Made by a program: the position numbers and the translations under genes. Shown here in pieces: positions 27,644-37,573 of a stretch of 64,000 bases of DNA. A model generated the notes under the pieces. The model ran no database searches. It saw only the letters and a list, made by a program, of their open reading frames with translations, and had not been told where the DNA came from. Origin of the DNA: Desulfococcaceae bacterium (lineage in GTDB: Bacteria; Desulfobacterota; Desulfobacteria; Desulfobacterales; Desulfosalsimonadaceae). How positions within the stretch are numbered: position 1 is the first letter of the stretch; each line of letters starts with the position of its first letter. The stretch is taken from contig JAQYVU010000011.1 of the NCBI GenBank assembly GCA_030145385.1, forward strand, positions 1-64,000, in the 5' to 3' direction.

Positions 27644-27958
27644 TTACCCGCAGGAACCGGAAGTGCCGCAGCTCGAACAGCCGCCACCCTCCATTTGCAG
27701 GTTTGAGTCAATCTGAAAACCGACACCTTTGAAATCTACCGTTATCGGTTGGGCCTGAGCAAGCAGATCCTTGTTGGCAATAAATTTAAATCCGTTAAAT
27801 TCAAACGCTTCATCCATATCATTCGGTTCATCCAGAACCAGTGCCAAAGAAGGGCCGCCTCAGCCGCTTTGGTTCAGGAAAAGCCGTATGGGCTTTACCT
27901 CTTTTTCTTTAAAAAACTCCGCAATCTGCTGTTGCGCCGTTTCAGTTACATTTAACAT
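27644..27958 (-). CDS. HesB/IscA-like selenoprotein (in-frame TGA read as selenocysteine)
   Basis: The gene starts at the ATG at 27958, which has GGAGG six bases upstream, and runs 104 residues to TAA at 27644 through one in-frame TGA at 27862-27860 (codon 33). The sequence around it reads IRLFLNQSG-U-GGPSLALVLDEP, the hallmark GUGGP site of the HesB-like selenoprotein family, where other members have Cys. The tail GGGCSSCGTSGSCG supplies further cysteines, as in A-type Fe-S carriers. Gene callers would report only the 67-residue part after the TGA. Frame conservation on both sides and the ribosome site argue for recoding, not decay. Probable role: Fe-S or redox carrier; true function of the family is unsettled. 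Confidence 0.9.
27825..27839 (-). promoter_or_regulatory. Candidate bacterial SECIS hairpin
   Basis: GGUUC-UGGAU-GAACC forms a perfect 5-bp stem with a 5-base loop, beginning 20 bases after the UGA. Distance, small loop and a G at the second loop position fit the loose bacterial SECIS rules. Extension of the stem downward is poor, so other foldings are possible. Confidence 0.45.
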
Positions 27959-28019
27959 GAGAACCTCCAGGGTATTTAAAATTAAAAATCAATGTTCTTA
28001 CAAAAGTAAATTTTAACGA

Positions 28020-28048
28020 AAACTAATCATCACCCCAAAAGTTGTCAA
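28020..28048 (-). promoter_or_regulatory. Possible promoter for the HesB selenoprotein gene
   Basis: On the minus strand TTGACA at 28048-28043 is followed after 17 bases by TAGTTT at 28025-28020, about 60 bases before the start codon. The -35 is perfect, the -10 weak. Confidence 0.3.
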
Positions 28049-28079
28049 CACAATTTTTTTTCAATCCAACTGTAATAGG

Positions 28080-28601
28080 TCAAATGGATTGAAGAAAATC
28101 TTTATAAATTCCAAGGTCTGATGCAGAAAAAAGAACAAAAAAAACTTTGAGTTTTCGCCCTGACTGTTTTAAAAAATCAGCGGTTACTGTTACCGCGATT
28201 TCACATGCTTTGTTCATCGGGTATCCGTAAACCCCGCAACTGATTGCAGGAAAAGCAATCGACGATAAATTGTTTTCATCGGCAAGGCTTAAACTGTTCC
28301 GGTAACAATTGGCCAGTAAAATCCTGTCTTCAGGACGTCCGCGGTATACCGGTCCAACGACGTGAATAACATACTTTGCCGGCAGATTGTACCCCTTGGT
28401 TATTTTCGCCTCTCCTGTTTGACATCCGTTAAGCCCCCGGCATTCTTCAAGCAACAGGGGACCTGCCGCACGATGTATAGCGCCGTCAACGCCCCCGCCT
28501 CCCAATAAAGTTTTATTGGCGGCATTTACAATCACATCCACATCCAACTGGGTAATGTCGCCGGCAATAGCTGCCATTGCATTCATTTGGTCAATTTTCA
28601 T
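28080..28601 (-). CDS. Macro domain protein, O-acetyl-ADP-ribose deacetylase-like
   Basis: Single macro domain of 173 residues that binds and probably hydrolyses ADP-ribose derivatives. The ligand-site motifs are [23 protein letters not shown] near residues 20-42, the Gly-rich turn that contacts the ribose, and [11 protein letters not shown] near residue 125. This is the MacroD/YmdB type. It lies upstream of the selenoprotein gene on the same strand, but the 121-base gap with its own promoter-like sequence suggests separate transcription. Confidence 0.93.
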   Translation of the reverse strand: MKIDQMNAMAAIAGDITQLDVDVIVNAANKTLLGGGGVDGAIHRAAGPLLLEECRGLNGCQTGEAKITKGYNLPAKYVIHVVGPVYRGRPEDRILLANCYRNSLSLADENNLSSIAFPAISCGVYGYPMNKACEIAVTVTADFLKQSGRKLKVFFVLFSASDLGIYKDFLQSI

Positions 28602-28828
28602 AGCCCTGCCCCCCAGATTATGTTTGAATAATTTATCGCTTTATTGCTGTTATGGAATTAATACCCTATTAAAAAATTATTTAACAGACTCACCGGATGC
28701 TTCATTATCTTTTTATAAATCCCGCCCGTTTCTAAAATTCTAACCCTGAAATGCAACATCCCTTGACTTGAATATCGCCTTCTGATATTTCCCACAAAAA
28801 ACATTCAATTAGAAAGGTATTCGCAAAG

Positions 28829-29248
28829 ATGGAAAGAACATTATCAATTATCAAACCCGATGGGGTTAGCCGCGGATTAATCGGTGACGTAATTAAACGT
28901 TTTGAAAAAAACGGCATTAAAATTATTGCAATGAAAATGGTTCACCTGACTGCCGAGGATGCAGAAAAATTTTATGCTGTTCATAAAGAACGGCCTTTTT
29001 TTGCCAGCCTGACTGAATTTATGACATCCGGACCGATTGTTCCAATGATCCTTGAAGGTGAAAACGTTATCGAACAAAACAGAACCCTGATGGGGGCGAC
29101 CAATTTCAAAGAAGCTGCCGAAGGAACCATTCGCCGGGATTTTGCAACCGATATTGAAAAAAATGTTGTTCATGGCTCGGATTCACCCGAAACCGCAGCT
29201 GATGAAATTTCATTTTTCTTCAATCAGTTTGAAATGAATGACCGATAG
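28829..29248 (+). CDS. ndk: Nucleoside diphosphate kinase
   Basis: Transfers the gamma phosphate between nucleoside triphosphates and diphosphates through a phosphohistidine. The 139 residues start with [13 protein letters not shown] and contain the catalytic His in [10 protein letters not shown], which is invariant in the family, plus the ALMGATN-type nucleotide site (RTLMGATN). Preceded by GAAAGG-type ribosome site (AGAAAGG). A TTGACT at 28763 may be its -35 element. It converges on lepA, with a shared hairpin between. Confidence 0.97.
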   Translation: MERTLSIIKPDGVSRGLIGDVIKRFEKNGIKIIAMKMVHLTAEDAEKFYAVHKERPFFASLTEFMTSGPIVPMILEGENVIEQNRTLMGATNFKEAAEGTIRRDFATDIEKNVVHGSDSPETAADEISFFFNQFEMNDR

Positions 29249-29260
29249 AGAATGCATAAG

Positions 29261-29296
29261 GATTAATTCGCTGAAAAGTATTTCAGCGAATTAATC
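29261..29296. terminator. Bidirectional terminator hairpin between ndk and lepA
   Basis: GATTAATTCGCTGAAA and TTTCAGCGAATTAATC form a perfect 16-bp stem with a 4-base loop between the convergent genes. The lepA stop codon (29291-29293) is inside the stem, so the hairpin begins within the lepA reading frame. T-runs on either side are short. Confidence 0.65.
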
Positions 29297-31084
29297 TTTA
29301 CTCTTCAAGACCGCTAAAAACGCAGACTGCGGAATCATGACCTCTCCAACCATCTTCATGCGCTTTTTACCTTTTTTCTGCTTTTCAAGCAATTTTCGCT
29401 TTCTGGATATATCACCGCCATAACACTTTGCCGTAACATCTTTGCGATAGGCATTGATGGTTTTTCGTGAGATAATCTGAGCACCGATCGCCCCCTGCAG
29501 CGCAATCTTGAACATCTGGCGCGGAATCTCATCTTTTAATTTTTCGCAGGCAAACTTAGCCCGCTGTACGGCTTTTTCTTTATGAACCAGTTGAGAAAGG
29601 GCATCCACACGGTCTCCATTAACCAGGATATCCACCCGGACCAGGTCTGAATCCCGGTAATCAAGCATATCATAATCAAAAGAGCCATAACCCTGAGTAA
29701 CGGTTTTCAGTTTATCATAAAAATCGTAAACCACTTCAGCCAGGGGCAGCTCAAAAATCATTTCCATGCGATTGCTGGAAAAATATTGGTAATCCGTATT
29801 AATGCCGCGTCGTTCGAGCGCCAGACTCATCACATGCCCCATGTACCTGTCGGGTATAATGATCGACGCTTTGATATACGGCTCCTTTGTATTGGCAATT
29901 TTGGTCGGCTCAGGATAAAGCGCCGGATTGTCAATCATCATGCGGGAGCCGTCGTTCATTTCAATTTCATACTCAACAGACGGAGCGGTAATGATCAAAG
30001 ACAGACCGTACTCTCTTTCCAGACGCTCCTGAACCACTTCCAGATGCAACAAACCTAAAAAACCGCAACGGAATCCAAACCCGAGGGCAGCGGAGGAATC
30101 TTTCTGAAAGACCAGAGACGCGTCATTGAGTTTCAGCTTTTCCATGGCCAATACCAGTTCCGGATAATCATCCGATGAAACCGGATAGATGGAAGAAAAC
30201 ACAACCGGCTGCGTCTCTTTAAAACCAGGCAGCTGTTTAGCGCATGGATTATTTTTCAATGTGATGGTGTCACCGCATTTGGTGTCGCTGACTGTTTTAA
30301 TCCCGGCAATCAAATAACCGACCTCACCGGCTGAAAGCGCCTTTTGAGGTACGCGAACAATCTGAAAAATCCCCAGCTCTTCCACAGTGTAGCGGGCCTT
30401 ATTTGACATGAACATGATTTCATCGCCGGTCCGGATGGTTCCCTGCACAACACGGAAATGAATGATGGTGCCGCGATACGGATCATAATGGGAATCAAAA
30501 ATCAAAGCTTCAAGCGGCGCGTCCGGATCTCCTTGTGGCGCAGGAAGATGTTTTACAACTGCTTCTAAGATTTCTTCAATGCCGATGCCTTCTTTTGCTG
30601 AACACAGAATCGCTGTTTCAGAATCAAGCCCTAAGTCTTCATCAATTTGCTCACGGACCATTTGAATTTCAGCGGAAGGCAGGTCAATTTTATTGATAAC
30701 CGGAATAATTTCCAAATCATGGTCAACAGCCAGGTAAAGATTTGCAATGGTCTGCGCTTCCACCCCCTGGCTTGCGTCAACAAGCAGCAGCGCACCTTCA
30801 CAGGACGCCAGCGCTCTTGACACCTCATAACTAAAATCCACATGTCCGGGGGTATCGATCAGGTTTAAAGTGTAGAGCTTTCCATCATCGGCTTTATAAG
30901 GCAGACACACGGTCTGGCTCTTAATGGTGATCCCTCTTTCCCGTTCAATATCCATCGTATCGAGCATCTGGTTCTTAAAATCCCGGTCAGACACCAAATC
31001 CGTGGTCTGGATCAACCGGTCGGCAAGAGTTGATTTGCCATGATCAATATGCGCGATAATACTGAAATTTCGAATATTTCTCAT
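29291..31084 (-). CDS. lepA: Elongation factor 4 (LepA), ribosomal back-translocase GTPase
   Basis: Translational GTPase that remodels stalled or initiating ribosomes. The 597 residues hold the G1 loop AHIDHGKSTLADRL, DTPGHVDF as G3, NKIDLP as G4, and the LepA-specific C-terminal domain (KMFKIALQGAIGAQII, then DVTAKCYGGDISRKRKLLEKQKKGKKRMK). The size and the C-terminal Lys-rich block separate it from EF-G. The ATG is at 31084; the 214-base gap upstream is shared with a divergent response regulator. Confidence 0.97.
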   Translation of the reverse strand: MRNIRNFSIIAHIDHGKSTLADRLIQTTDLVSDRDFKNQMLDTMDIERERGITIKSQTVCLPYKADDGKLYTLNLIDTPGHVDFSYEVSRALASCEGALLLVDASQGVEAQTIANLYLAVDHDLEIIPVINKIDLPSAEIQMVREQIDEDLGLDSETAILCSAKEGIGIEEILEAVVKHLPAPQGDPDAPLEALIFDSHYDPYRGTIIHFRVVQGTIRTGDEIMFMSNKARYTVEELGIFQIVRVPQKALSAGEVGYLIAGIKTVSDTKCGDTITLKNNPCAKQLPGFKETQPVVFSSIYPVSSDDYPELVLAMEKLKLNDASLVFQKDSSAALGFGFRCGFLGLLHLEVVQERLEREYGLSLIITAPSVEYEIEMNDGSRMMIDNPALYPEPTKIANTKEPYIKASIIIPDRYMGHVMSLALERRGINTDYQYFSSNRMEMIFELPLAEVVYDFYDKLKTVTQGYGSFDYDMLDYRDSDLVRVDILVNGDRVDALSQLVHKEKAVQRAKFACEKLKDEIPRQMFKIALQGAIGAQIISRKTINAYRKDVTAKCYGGDISRKRKLLEKQKKGKKRMKMVGEVMIPQSAFLAVLKSKD

Positions 31085-31298
31085 ACTATTTTATTTAACT
31101 CATAAACTTTAATTGATATTTTTTTGTGGATGAAACAGGATAAAAATAACGATAACAAAAGTAATTTGACATATTTAAATTTTTTATGTTATTTAAATTA
31201 TATAAATTTATAAAAACAGTGTTCTTTATCAAGCCTTAAAACACATGTCAATAACTGTCATATAATCTCAAACCCTAAAATTTCACTTCTAAAAGAAA

Positions 31299-32195
31299 AT
31301 GACCGCCAGAATTTTAATAGTTGATGACGATCATGCGATTAGAAATTCCATACAGGAATTTCTGACTATTCTGGATTTTAAGACATATACCGCTGAAAGT
31401 GCTGAAAAAGCCTTGTCATTTCTCAAAACCTATCATGTGGATGTAATAATCACCGATATTATTATGAACGGCATGGATGGCCTGGAAATGACAAGAGTCA
31501 TCAAGGAAAACTATGATACGGATATCATAGTTATTACCGGTTATACAGGCGATTATTCCTATGAAGAGGCAATCAGCAAAGGGGCTGATGATTTTATTTT
31601 CAAACCCGTAAGATTTGAGGAACTTCTGCTTCGTTTGAAAAGGGTATTACGGGAACGTGCCCTGACCCAGGAACGCACACAGATGCTCGAAAGGCTCAAG
31701 GAGCTTGCGATCACGGACGATTTAACGAAACTTTATAATTCCCGGCATTTCTACCATCAGCTGGAAAATGAAATTAACCGATACAACCGCTACCAGCGCC
31801 CGCTTTCCCTTCTCCTGATCGATGTGGACCACTTCAAGGAATTTAACGATAACTATGGTCACCTTGAGGGCGATAGGGTACTTTATCAAATTGCCAAACT
31901 GATTACATCCTGCCTGCGAACAATGGATACCGCCTATCGGTATGGCGGGGAAGAGTTTACGGTTATTTTGCCTGAAACAACCTGTGATGCCGCAATGGCT
32001 GTTTCAGAACGTATCAACGAAGTCGTTAAAAACGAACTTTTTATTGAAGATGATAAAAAAGACATGTCCGTCAGTGTCGGCGTAACGGAATACCTGCCCG
32101 GCGAACTCGTGACCGAATTTGTCCGTCGGGCTGACAAGGCCATGTATATGGCAAAAGAAGGCGGACGAAACAGGACCTCGCTTCTACTCCCTTAA
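31299..32195 (+). CDS. Response regulator with GGDEF (diguanylate cyclase) output
   Basis: PleD-like regulator predicted to make cyclic di-GMP when phosphorylated. Residues 1-120 are the receiver domain (Asp9-Asp10-Asp11 pocket region, phospho-acceptor Asp53, Lys in FKPV). A short coiled linker (residues 120-140) leads to the GGDEF domain with the active signature GGEEF at 216-220. The inhibitory I-site RxxD is present at Arg207-Asp210, five residues before it, so product inhibition is expected. No partner kinase is adjacent. A TTGACA at 31166 with an AT-rich -10 region may be its promoter. It ends 4 bases from the convergent rhomboid gene. Confidence 0.95.
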   Translation: MTARILIVDDDHAIRNSIQEFLTILDFKTYTAESAEKALSFLKTYHVDVIITDIIMNGMDGLEMTRVIKENYDTDIIVITGYTGDYSYEEAISKGADDFIFKPVRFEELLLRLKRVLRERALTQERTQMLERLKELAITDDLTKLYNSRHFYHQLENEINRYNRYQRPLSLLLIDVDHFKEFNDNYGHLEGDRVLYQIAKLITSCLRTMDTAYRYGGEEFTVILPETTCDAAMAVSERINEVVKNELFIEDDKKDMSVSVGVTEYLPGELVTEFVRRADKAMYMAKEGGRNRTSLLLP

Positions 32196-32199
32196 TTTT

Positions 32200-33180
32200 C
32201 TACCAAGGCTGCTGAAGCCTGACTTTTAATAATAAATCACCCTTCTGACCGTCTGGCATCTGCTTCCCGATCCCCTTTAACCGGAGGATCATTCCGTCCC
32301 TCGTACCGGCTGGAATCGTCACGTTATAAAACCGGTTATAAAATCCCCAGGGGATATTGATCGTTTTTTTAGCACCGGCAGCTGCCTCATACGGCGTAAT
32401 GTTTATTTCCTCGTAAAGATCCCGGTCCTGCCTCAAATTCGCCCCCTTTAAAACCTGAAAGCGCGGGGATGTTTTCTTTTTAAATGAAGCGGATTTAAAA
32501 CTACCCCAAATGCTGGCTTCCGGCAGCACATTAAAAAACTTCAAACTCACAACACCAAAAACGAATCCGCCGACATGGGCCCACCAGGCAATTCCGCTGG
32601 CCATCGCGCTGCTGAAAGCTGCATTGAACAACTGCATGACAAACCAGAAACCCAGGAAAAAAACCGCAGGGATTTCCACAAACCAAGGGAAAATGACAAT
32701 CGGAATCAGGGTTAAAATTTTTGAATTGGGATAAAGAATAAAGTACGCCCCCATGACACCGGCAATCGCACCGCTGGCACCGATGGTCGGGACGGTGGAA
32801 TGGTAATTGAGAATCAAATGAAAAAGACCGGAAATTAATCCGCAAAGCAGGTAAAACACCAGATAATAAAACGAGCCCAGCCGATCCTCGACATTATCGC
32901 CAAAAATATACAATGTCCACAGATTCCCCAGGATATGCATGAATCCACCATGCAGAAACATGAATGATATCAGAGAAAAAAGCTGCTGAGTTAATGTAAA
33001 ATGTGAAGAAATATAAGGTATTGAAAAACGGGCCGGAACCAGACCGTATGTATAGATAAACCGTTCCAACCCGATGCCCTGGGACATCTGAATTAAAAAT
33101 ACGACAATATTGACCCCGATCAGGGTTGTGTTAACCACCGGATAATTCTTTGACGGGATTGTATCTCGAATAGGTATCAT
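32200..33180 (-). CDS. Rhomboid intramembrane serine protease with C-terminal DnaJ-substrate-domain-like module
   Basis: Residues 1-225 form a rhomboid protease of six to seven membrane helices: HGGFMHILGN in the L1/TM2 region, catalytic Ser in GASGAIAG, and catalytic His in WWAHVGGFVFG. After a basic linker (SFKSASFKKKT), residues about 258-326 resemble the C-terminal beta domain of DnaJ/CbpA: LYEEINITPYEAAAGAKK, then VTIPAGTRDGMILRLKGIGK and GDLLLKVRL. There is no J domain or zinc finger. The tail would lie on the side of the membrane where the C-terminus ends and could present substrates. The domain assignment of the tail is by motif resemblance only. Confidence 0.85.
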   Translation of the reverse strand: MIPIRDTIPSKNYPVVNTTLIGVNIVVFLIQMSQGIGLERFIYTYGLVPARFSIPYISSHFTLTQQLFSLISFMFLHGGFMHILGNLWTLYIFGDNVEDRLGSFYYLVFYLLCGLISGLFHLILNYHSTVPTIGASGAIAGVMGAYFILYPNSKILTLIPIVIFPWFVEIPAVFFLGFWFVMQLFNAAFSSAMASGIAWWAHVGGFVFGVVSLKFFNVLPEASIWGSFKSASFKKKTSPRFQVLKGANLRQDRDLYEEINITPYEAAAGAKKTINIPWGFYNRFYNVTIPAGTRDGMILRLKGIGKQMPDGQKGDLLLKVRLQQPW

Positions 33181-33239
33181 TTATTTAAGACCTAAATTGA
33201 GCTCAACTTAGGTAAAAAGAAGGCATTTCTTTTGCGTTT

Positions 33240-34103
33240 TCAGGACGAATAGGACTTAATTCGCATGCTGATATCAACAAAAACCGCACCATGAATAAGC
33301 GCCCCCACGGAAACAATATCAACACCGGTTTTTGCCAGACCCTTTAAATCGCCTTTGCTAACTCGACCGGATACTTCAACAACAGCCCGGCCATTTATTA
33401 AATCAACCGCAGACGAGATCTCTTCAAGGTCCATATTATCCAGCATGATTACATCGGCACCCGCATCAAGCGCCTGATTTACTTCATTTAAATCAGACGT
33501 TTCAATTTCAATTTTTATCAGGTGAGACACCTGTTTCCGAATATATTCAACCGCACTTGCAATACCGCCAAAAGCCTCGATATGGTTGTCTTTTATCAGA
33601 ACGCCGTCGTACAACCCCATTCGGTGGTTGTACGCCCCGCCAATCCGGACCGCGTATTTATCCAGAACCCGCCATCCGGGGACGGTCTTGCGGGTATCCA
33701 CCAGCCGGATCTTCGCATCTTTGAGTTCTTCAACATAACTTCTCACATTGGTTGCAATACCGGATAAGCGCTGGAGAAAATTTAATGCCGTGCGCTCGCC
33801 GGTCAGAAGCATCCCCATTGATCCGGAAATCTCAGCAACCACCTCTTTTGCATCAACGGCATCACCGTCTTTGTAATTTGACTTAAAATCAACATCCGGT
33901 TCAAATTTTTCAAAAACCCGTTTAGCAATTTCAAGTCCGGCGATAACGACCGGTTCTTTGGCAACAATCTCTCCTCTGCCCTGAGCTGATGGATCCGGCA
34001 GATGATTGGTCGTAATATCACCGGAGCCGACATCTTCTGCAATGGCAAGATCAATCAGATGATCCGTATGACCTGAATTTAAACTGCTATCAAATATTTT
34101 CAT
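33240..34103 (-). CDS. nadC: Nicotinate-nucleotide pyrophosphorylase (quinolinate phosphoribosyltransferase)
   Basis: Converts quinolinate and PRPP to nicotinate mononucleotide in NAD synthesis. The 287 residues show the family blocks AEDVGSGDITT, VDTRKTVPGWRVLDKYAVRIGG (cut here), HRMGLYDGVLIKDNH, and IEIETSDLNE with IMLDNM. Length is standard. It begins 3 bases after the valS stop, so the two genes are almost certainly cotranscribed. Confidence 0.96.
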   Translation of the reverse strand: MKIFDSSLNSGHTDHLIDLAIAEDVGSGDITTNHLPDPSAQGRGEIVAKEPVVIAGLEIAKRVFEKFEPDVDFKSNYKDGDAVDAKEVVAEISGSMGMLLTGERTALNFLQRLSGIATNVRSYVEELKDAKIRLVDTRKTVPGWRVLDKYAVRIGGAYNHRMGLYDGVLIKDNHIEAFGGIASAVEYIRKQVSHLIKIEIETSDLNEVNQALDAGADVIMLDNMDLEEISSAVDLINGRAVVEVSGRVSKGDLKGLAKTGVDIVSVGALIHGAVFVDISMRIKSYSS

Positions 34104-34106
34104 ATG

Positions 34107-36770
34107 CTACTCGGACTGAAGGGATTGAATTTTTTCAAGATTAACAGTCAATTTTTCCTTTTTCTCTACATATTCAAGATATTGTGTTTTGACTTTATCA
34201 ACCACCGCTTCCGGGGCCTTATTGACAAATCCCGGATTATTCAGCTTCTTATTTAATTTTTCAACTTCCGAATCAATTTTTGCAATTTCTTTGTCAAGAC
34301 GCGCGACTTCTTTTCCAAAATCAATAATACCTTCCAGATATACGGAAATTATTGCCTGGTCAACGATGGCCGTTGCAGTGCCTTTTGGTTTTTCACCCAT
34401 GGATTCAACAGTAAAATTGGTGAGCCTGGCCAGATTGATTACAAACTCCCGGTTCTGTTCCAGCAGAGTTTTTGTTTTTTCATCAGATGTCTGAACAAGT
34501 ACTTCCAGGGACTGGGACGGGGATATATTCATCTCCCCCCGGATATTGCGAATACCGTTTATTATGGCCATAATAAGTTCCATTTCGGAAACCGCATCCG
34601 GATCAAAGGGAATCGCCCCAAACACCTTTTCTTCCGTGGGAAACGTCGCTTTCATAATCGAACCTTCGGTTCCCGGCAATATATGCCATATTTCCTCGGT
34701 GACAAACGGAGTGATGGGGTGAAGCAGAATCAACGTGTCATGAAGAACGCGCCACAGGACTTTTTTGGATGATTGTTCTTCCGTTTCGCCTTTGTTGCCG
34801 TAGAGCGCCGGCTTAATAAATTCAAGATACCAGTCACAGAATTCATGCCAGACAAATTGATACAGTTCATTGGCCGCATCATTAAACCGGTAGGCATCCA
34901 AGGCATCGGCCATATTTTTTGAAACGGTTTTCAGCCGATCCAGGATCCATCGATCCGGCAGGGAAAGACCAGAAAAATCATCTGATGCATGATTTTCCTT
35001 GATGTGCATAAATGAAAAACGTGCGGCATTCCATAATTTATTTATAAAATTACGATACCCTTCAATACGCTTTTCAGACAGCTTAATGTCCCTTCCCTGG
35101 GCGGCAAATGCCGTCAGTGTAAACCGCAGCGAATCAGTACCGAATTTGTCTATGATTGAAAGGGGATCGATGACATTACCCGTGGATTTGCTCATCTTCT
35201 TGCCTTTTTCATCCCGAACCAGGGCATGAATATAGACATCATCAAACGGAACATCATCCATAAAATGAATCCCCATCATCATCATTCGCGCCACCCAGAA
35301 AAAGAGAATATCAAATCCGGTCACCAGAACCGACGTGGGGTAAAATGATTTCAGCAGCTGAGTTTCATCCGGCCACCCCATGGTTGAAAACGGCCACAGT
35401 GCTGAACTGAACCAGGTATCCAGTACATCCGGATCCTGGACAAGGTCGGCACTTTGACACGCGGGGCAATGATCAGGCGTTTGAACGGCAACAATTGTTT
35501 CATTGCATTGGCCGCAGGTCCAGACCGGAATCTGGTGTCCCCACCAGATCTGACGGGATATACACCAGTCCCGGATATTTTCCAGCCATTTATAATAATC
35601 GTTTTCCCATTTTTCAGGCACGATTTTTGTCCGGCCGTCCTTGACGGCTGCCAATGCTTTTTCAGCAAGGGGTTTCGCTTTTACGAACCATTGCTTTGAA
35701 AGATTCGGTTCAACGACTGTATTGCAACGATAGCAATGACCGACACTGTGATTATGCGATTCGACTTTTACAAGAAGCCCTTGTTCCTCAAGGTCCCTTA
35801 GCACGGCCTTACGACATTCAAACCGGTCAAGACCTTCATACTTACCGGCATCCGGCGTCATCAGACCGTCATCACCAATGACCTTGATACTCGGAAGATC
35901 ATGAATACGGCCCACTTCAAAGTCATTCGGGTCGTGCGCCGGTGTTATCTTTAAGGCACCGGTGCCGAATTCCATTTCCACATATTTATCAAAAATAACC
36001 GGAATCCGTCTGCCGGTCAGCGGCAGTTCCACTTCTTTGCCGGCCAGGTATTCATACCGACTGTCTTCCGGATGCACCGCCACTGCGGTATCTCCGAGCA
36101 TGGTTTCCGGCCGGGTGGTTGCAACCACAGGACCCTTTGTACCGTCGGCAACAGGATAATGAATGTGATAGAGATGACCGTCATGCTCCTCATGTTCAAC
36201 TTCCAGATCCGCCAAAGCGGTCATGCATCGAGGACACCAGTTAATGATATAATTACCTCTGTATATCAGCCCTTCTTCATAGAGCTGGACAAAAACCTTT
36301 TTAACCGCCTTAGACAGGCCGTCATCCATTGTAAACCGCTCGCGCTGCCAGTCACATGAAGCGCCAAGCTTTTTCAACTGGTTAATGATAGCGCTCCCGT
36401 AAGTCTTGCGCCACTCCCAGACCTTTTCTACAAATTTTTCCCGCCCCAGCTGATGCCGGTCAATTCCATTAGCTGTCAGATCCCTTTCAACGACATTCTG
36501 GGTGGCGATTCCGGCATGGTCAGTTCCCGGCATCCACAACACATTATCACCGCACAATCTTCGATAACGGCACAAAATATCCTGCAATGTAATATTAAGA
36601 GAATGCCCCATATGCAAAACACCAGTCACATTCGGCGGCGGAATCACTATGGAATAGCACGGCCCGTCACCATTGTCAGATGCAGCAAACAGACCATTGG
36701 TTTCCCAGTATGTATACCATTTCTTCTCAACCTCATGTGGTTCATAACCTTTAGTTAACGTCGAATCCAT
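34107..36770 (-). CDS. valS: Valine-tRNA ligase
   Basis: Class I synthetase charging tRNA-Val. The 887 residues carry [15 protein letters not shown] (HIGH motif) near residue 45, the editing domain, [16 protein letters not shown] (KMSKS) near residue 530, and the C-terminal valine-specific coiled coil ([20 protein letters not shown]), which distinguishes it from IleS and LeuS. A short GC-rich inverted repeat (GGGG..ACCCC near 36822-36842) precedes it. Confidence 0.97.
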   Translation of the reverse strand: MDSTLTKGYEPHEVEKKWYTYWETNGLFAASDNGDGPCYSIVIPPPNVTGVLHMGHSLNITLQDILCRYRRLCGDNVLWMPGTDHAGIATQNVVERDLTANGIDRHQLGREKFVEKVWEWRKTYGSAIINQLKKLGASCDWQRERFTMDDGLSKAVKKVFVQLYEEGLIYRGNYIINWCPRCMTALADLEVEHEEHDGHLYHIHYPVADGTKGPVVATTRPETMLGDTAVAVHPEDSRYEYLAGKEVELPLTGRRIPVIFDKYVEMEFGTGALKITPAHDPNDFEVGRIHDLPSIKVIGDDGLMTPDAGKYEGLDRFECRKAVLRDLEEQGLLVKVESHNHSVGHCYRCNTVVEPNLSKQWFVKAKPLAEKALAAVKDGRTKIVPEKWENDYYKWLENIRDWCISRQIWWGHQIPVWTCGQCNETIVAVQTPDHCPACQSADLVQDPDVLDTWFSSALWPFSTMGWPDETQLLKSFYPTSVLVTGFDILFFWVARMMMMGIHFMDDVPFDDVYIHALVRDEKGKKMSKSTGNVIDPLSIIDKFGTDSLRFTLTAFAAQGRDIKLSEKRIEGYRNFINKLWNAARFSFMHIKENHASDDFSGLSLPDRWILDRLKTVSKNMADALDAYRFNDAANELYQFVWHEFCDWYLEFIKPALYGNKGETEEQSSKKVLWRVLHDTLILLHPITPFVTEEIWHILPGTEGSIMKATFPTEEKVFGAIPFDPDAVSEMELIMAIINGIRNIRGEMNISPSQSLEVLVQTSDEKTKTLLEQNREFVINLARLTNFTVESMGEKPKGTATAIVDQAIISVYLEGIIDFGKEVARLDKEIAKIDSEVEKLNKKLNNPGFVNKAPEAVVDKVKTQYLEYVEKKEKLTVNLEKIQSLQSE

Positions 36771-36892
36771 TCTTTTATCCTGTGAAACTTGATCACTTGA
36801 TCTCTAAAAATTAAATAAAAAGGGGATTAAAAATTAACCCCCTGTTATTGCCATCATTGCTTTAAATATAACCTGATAAACAGGCCTGCCCG

Positions 36893-37573
36893 TTACTTTT
36901 TAACGGGAATTCCGAGCAGATAGTCCTTTAACTGGCTGATTTCTTCAGATACAGTTCTTTCGATAATTTCGTCAAGTATTCTGTTGATTTTTTCAGCAAA
37001 CATTTTTCTGATGACCCGTTCAAGTGCATCATCTAACTGCCGGGCAGAGATACTGATGTCATCCATTTGAAGGTTTTTTTCATCAATCGCCTGAGCCCCG
37101 GACGCGACTTCAGCTTGAAACGCCTGCTTGGGCGTGTCAATTAAGGTTGTTTCTTCGATTACGGGGGCATCATCTTCTGTTCCGAAATAATTATCAAGCT
37201 CTTGAGTGATATCCTCTTCAAGATTATCATCATCCATATCAACAGCGCCGGAAATATCATCAGGTTCAAGGCCGTCAGAAAGCGTGTCGGAATATGTATC
37301 ATCATCAGATGCTTCAATACCCGAAAGGGTTTCAGAAAGATCAAGCCTCCTTTCGTCCTCATGAATAACTTCACTGGTCGCACCGGCAAAACCGACAAAA
37401 GCTTCGCCAATCAGTTCTTCCGTCAGCTCCACGATCGCATCATCTTCCGGGGTGATGCCGATGGCTATATCTGAAAGTTCAATAATGCCTGAATCCTTTT
37501 CAAAACTCTCCTTTTCATCTTCAGCTGGAATTCGCTTGTCACTATCATGATCGTTTTGATGATTTTCAGTCAT
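36893..37573 (-). CDS. Acidic hypothetical protein with helical C-terminus
   Basis: Unrecognised 226-residue protein. The first 160 residues are very rich in Asp and Glu, low in hydrophobics and probably disordered. The last 60 residues form an amphipathic helical region (ARQLDDALERVIRKMFAEKI, then IERTVSEEISQLKDYLL). The layout, an acidic disordered arm plus a short helical multimerising tail, recalls polar scaffold proteins such as PopZ and some FrzS-like proteins, but no specific motif supports that. It is upstream of valS on the same strand with a 122-base gap. A perfect inverted repeat lies just before its start. Confidence 0.7.
   Translation of the reverse strand: MTENHQNDHDSDKRIPAEDEKESFEKDSGIIELSDIAIGITPEDDAIVELTEELIGEAFVGFAGATSEVIHEDERRLDLSETLSGIEASDDDTYSDTLSDGLEPDDISGAVDMDDDNLEEDITQELDNYFGTEDDAPVIEETTLIDTPKQAFQAEVASGAQAIDEKNLQMDDISISARQLDDALERVIRKMFAEKINRILDEIIERTVSEEISQLKDYLLGIPVKK

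Noticed and set aside
27644-27847. A complete 67-residue protein starting at 27847
   Set aside because: Family sequence and a strong ribosome site continue upstream through the TGA; the short form has no ribosome site.
36822-36844. GGGG..CCCC inverted repeat between the acidic-protein gene and valS as a terminator
   Set aside because: The stem has internal mismatches and no T-run, so it is too weak to list.
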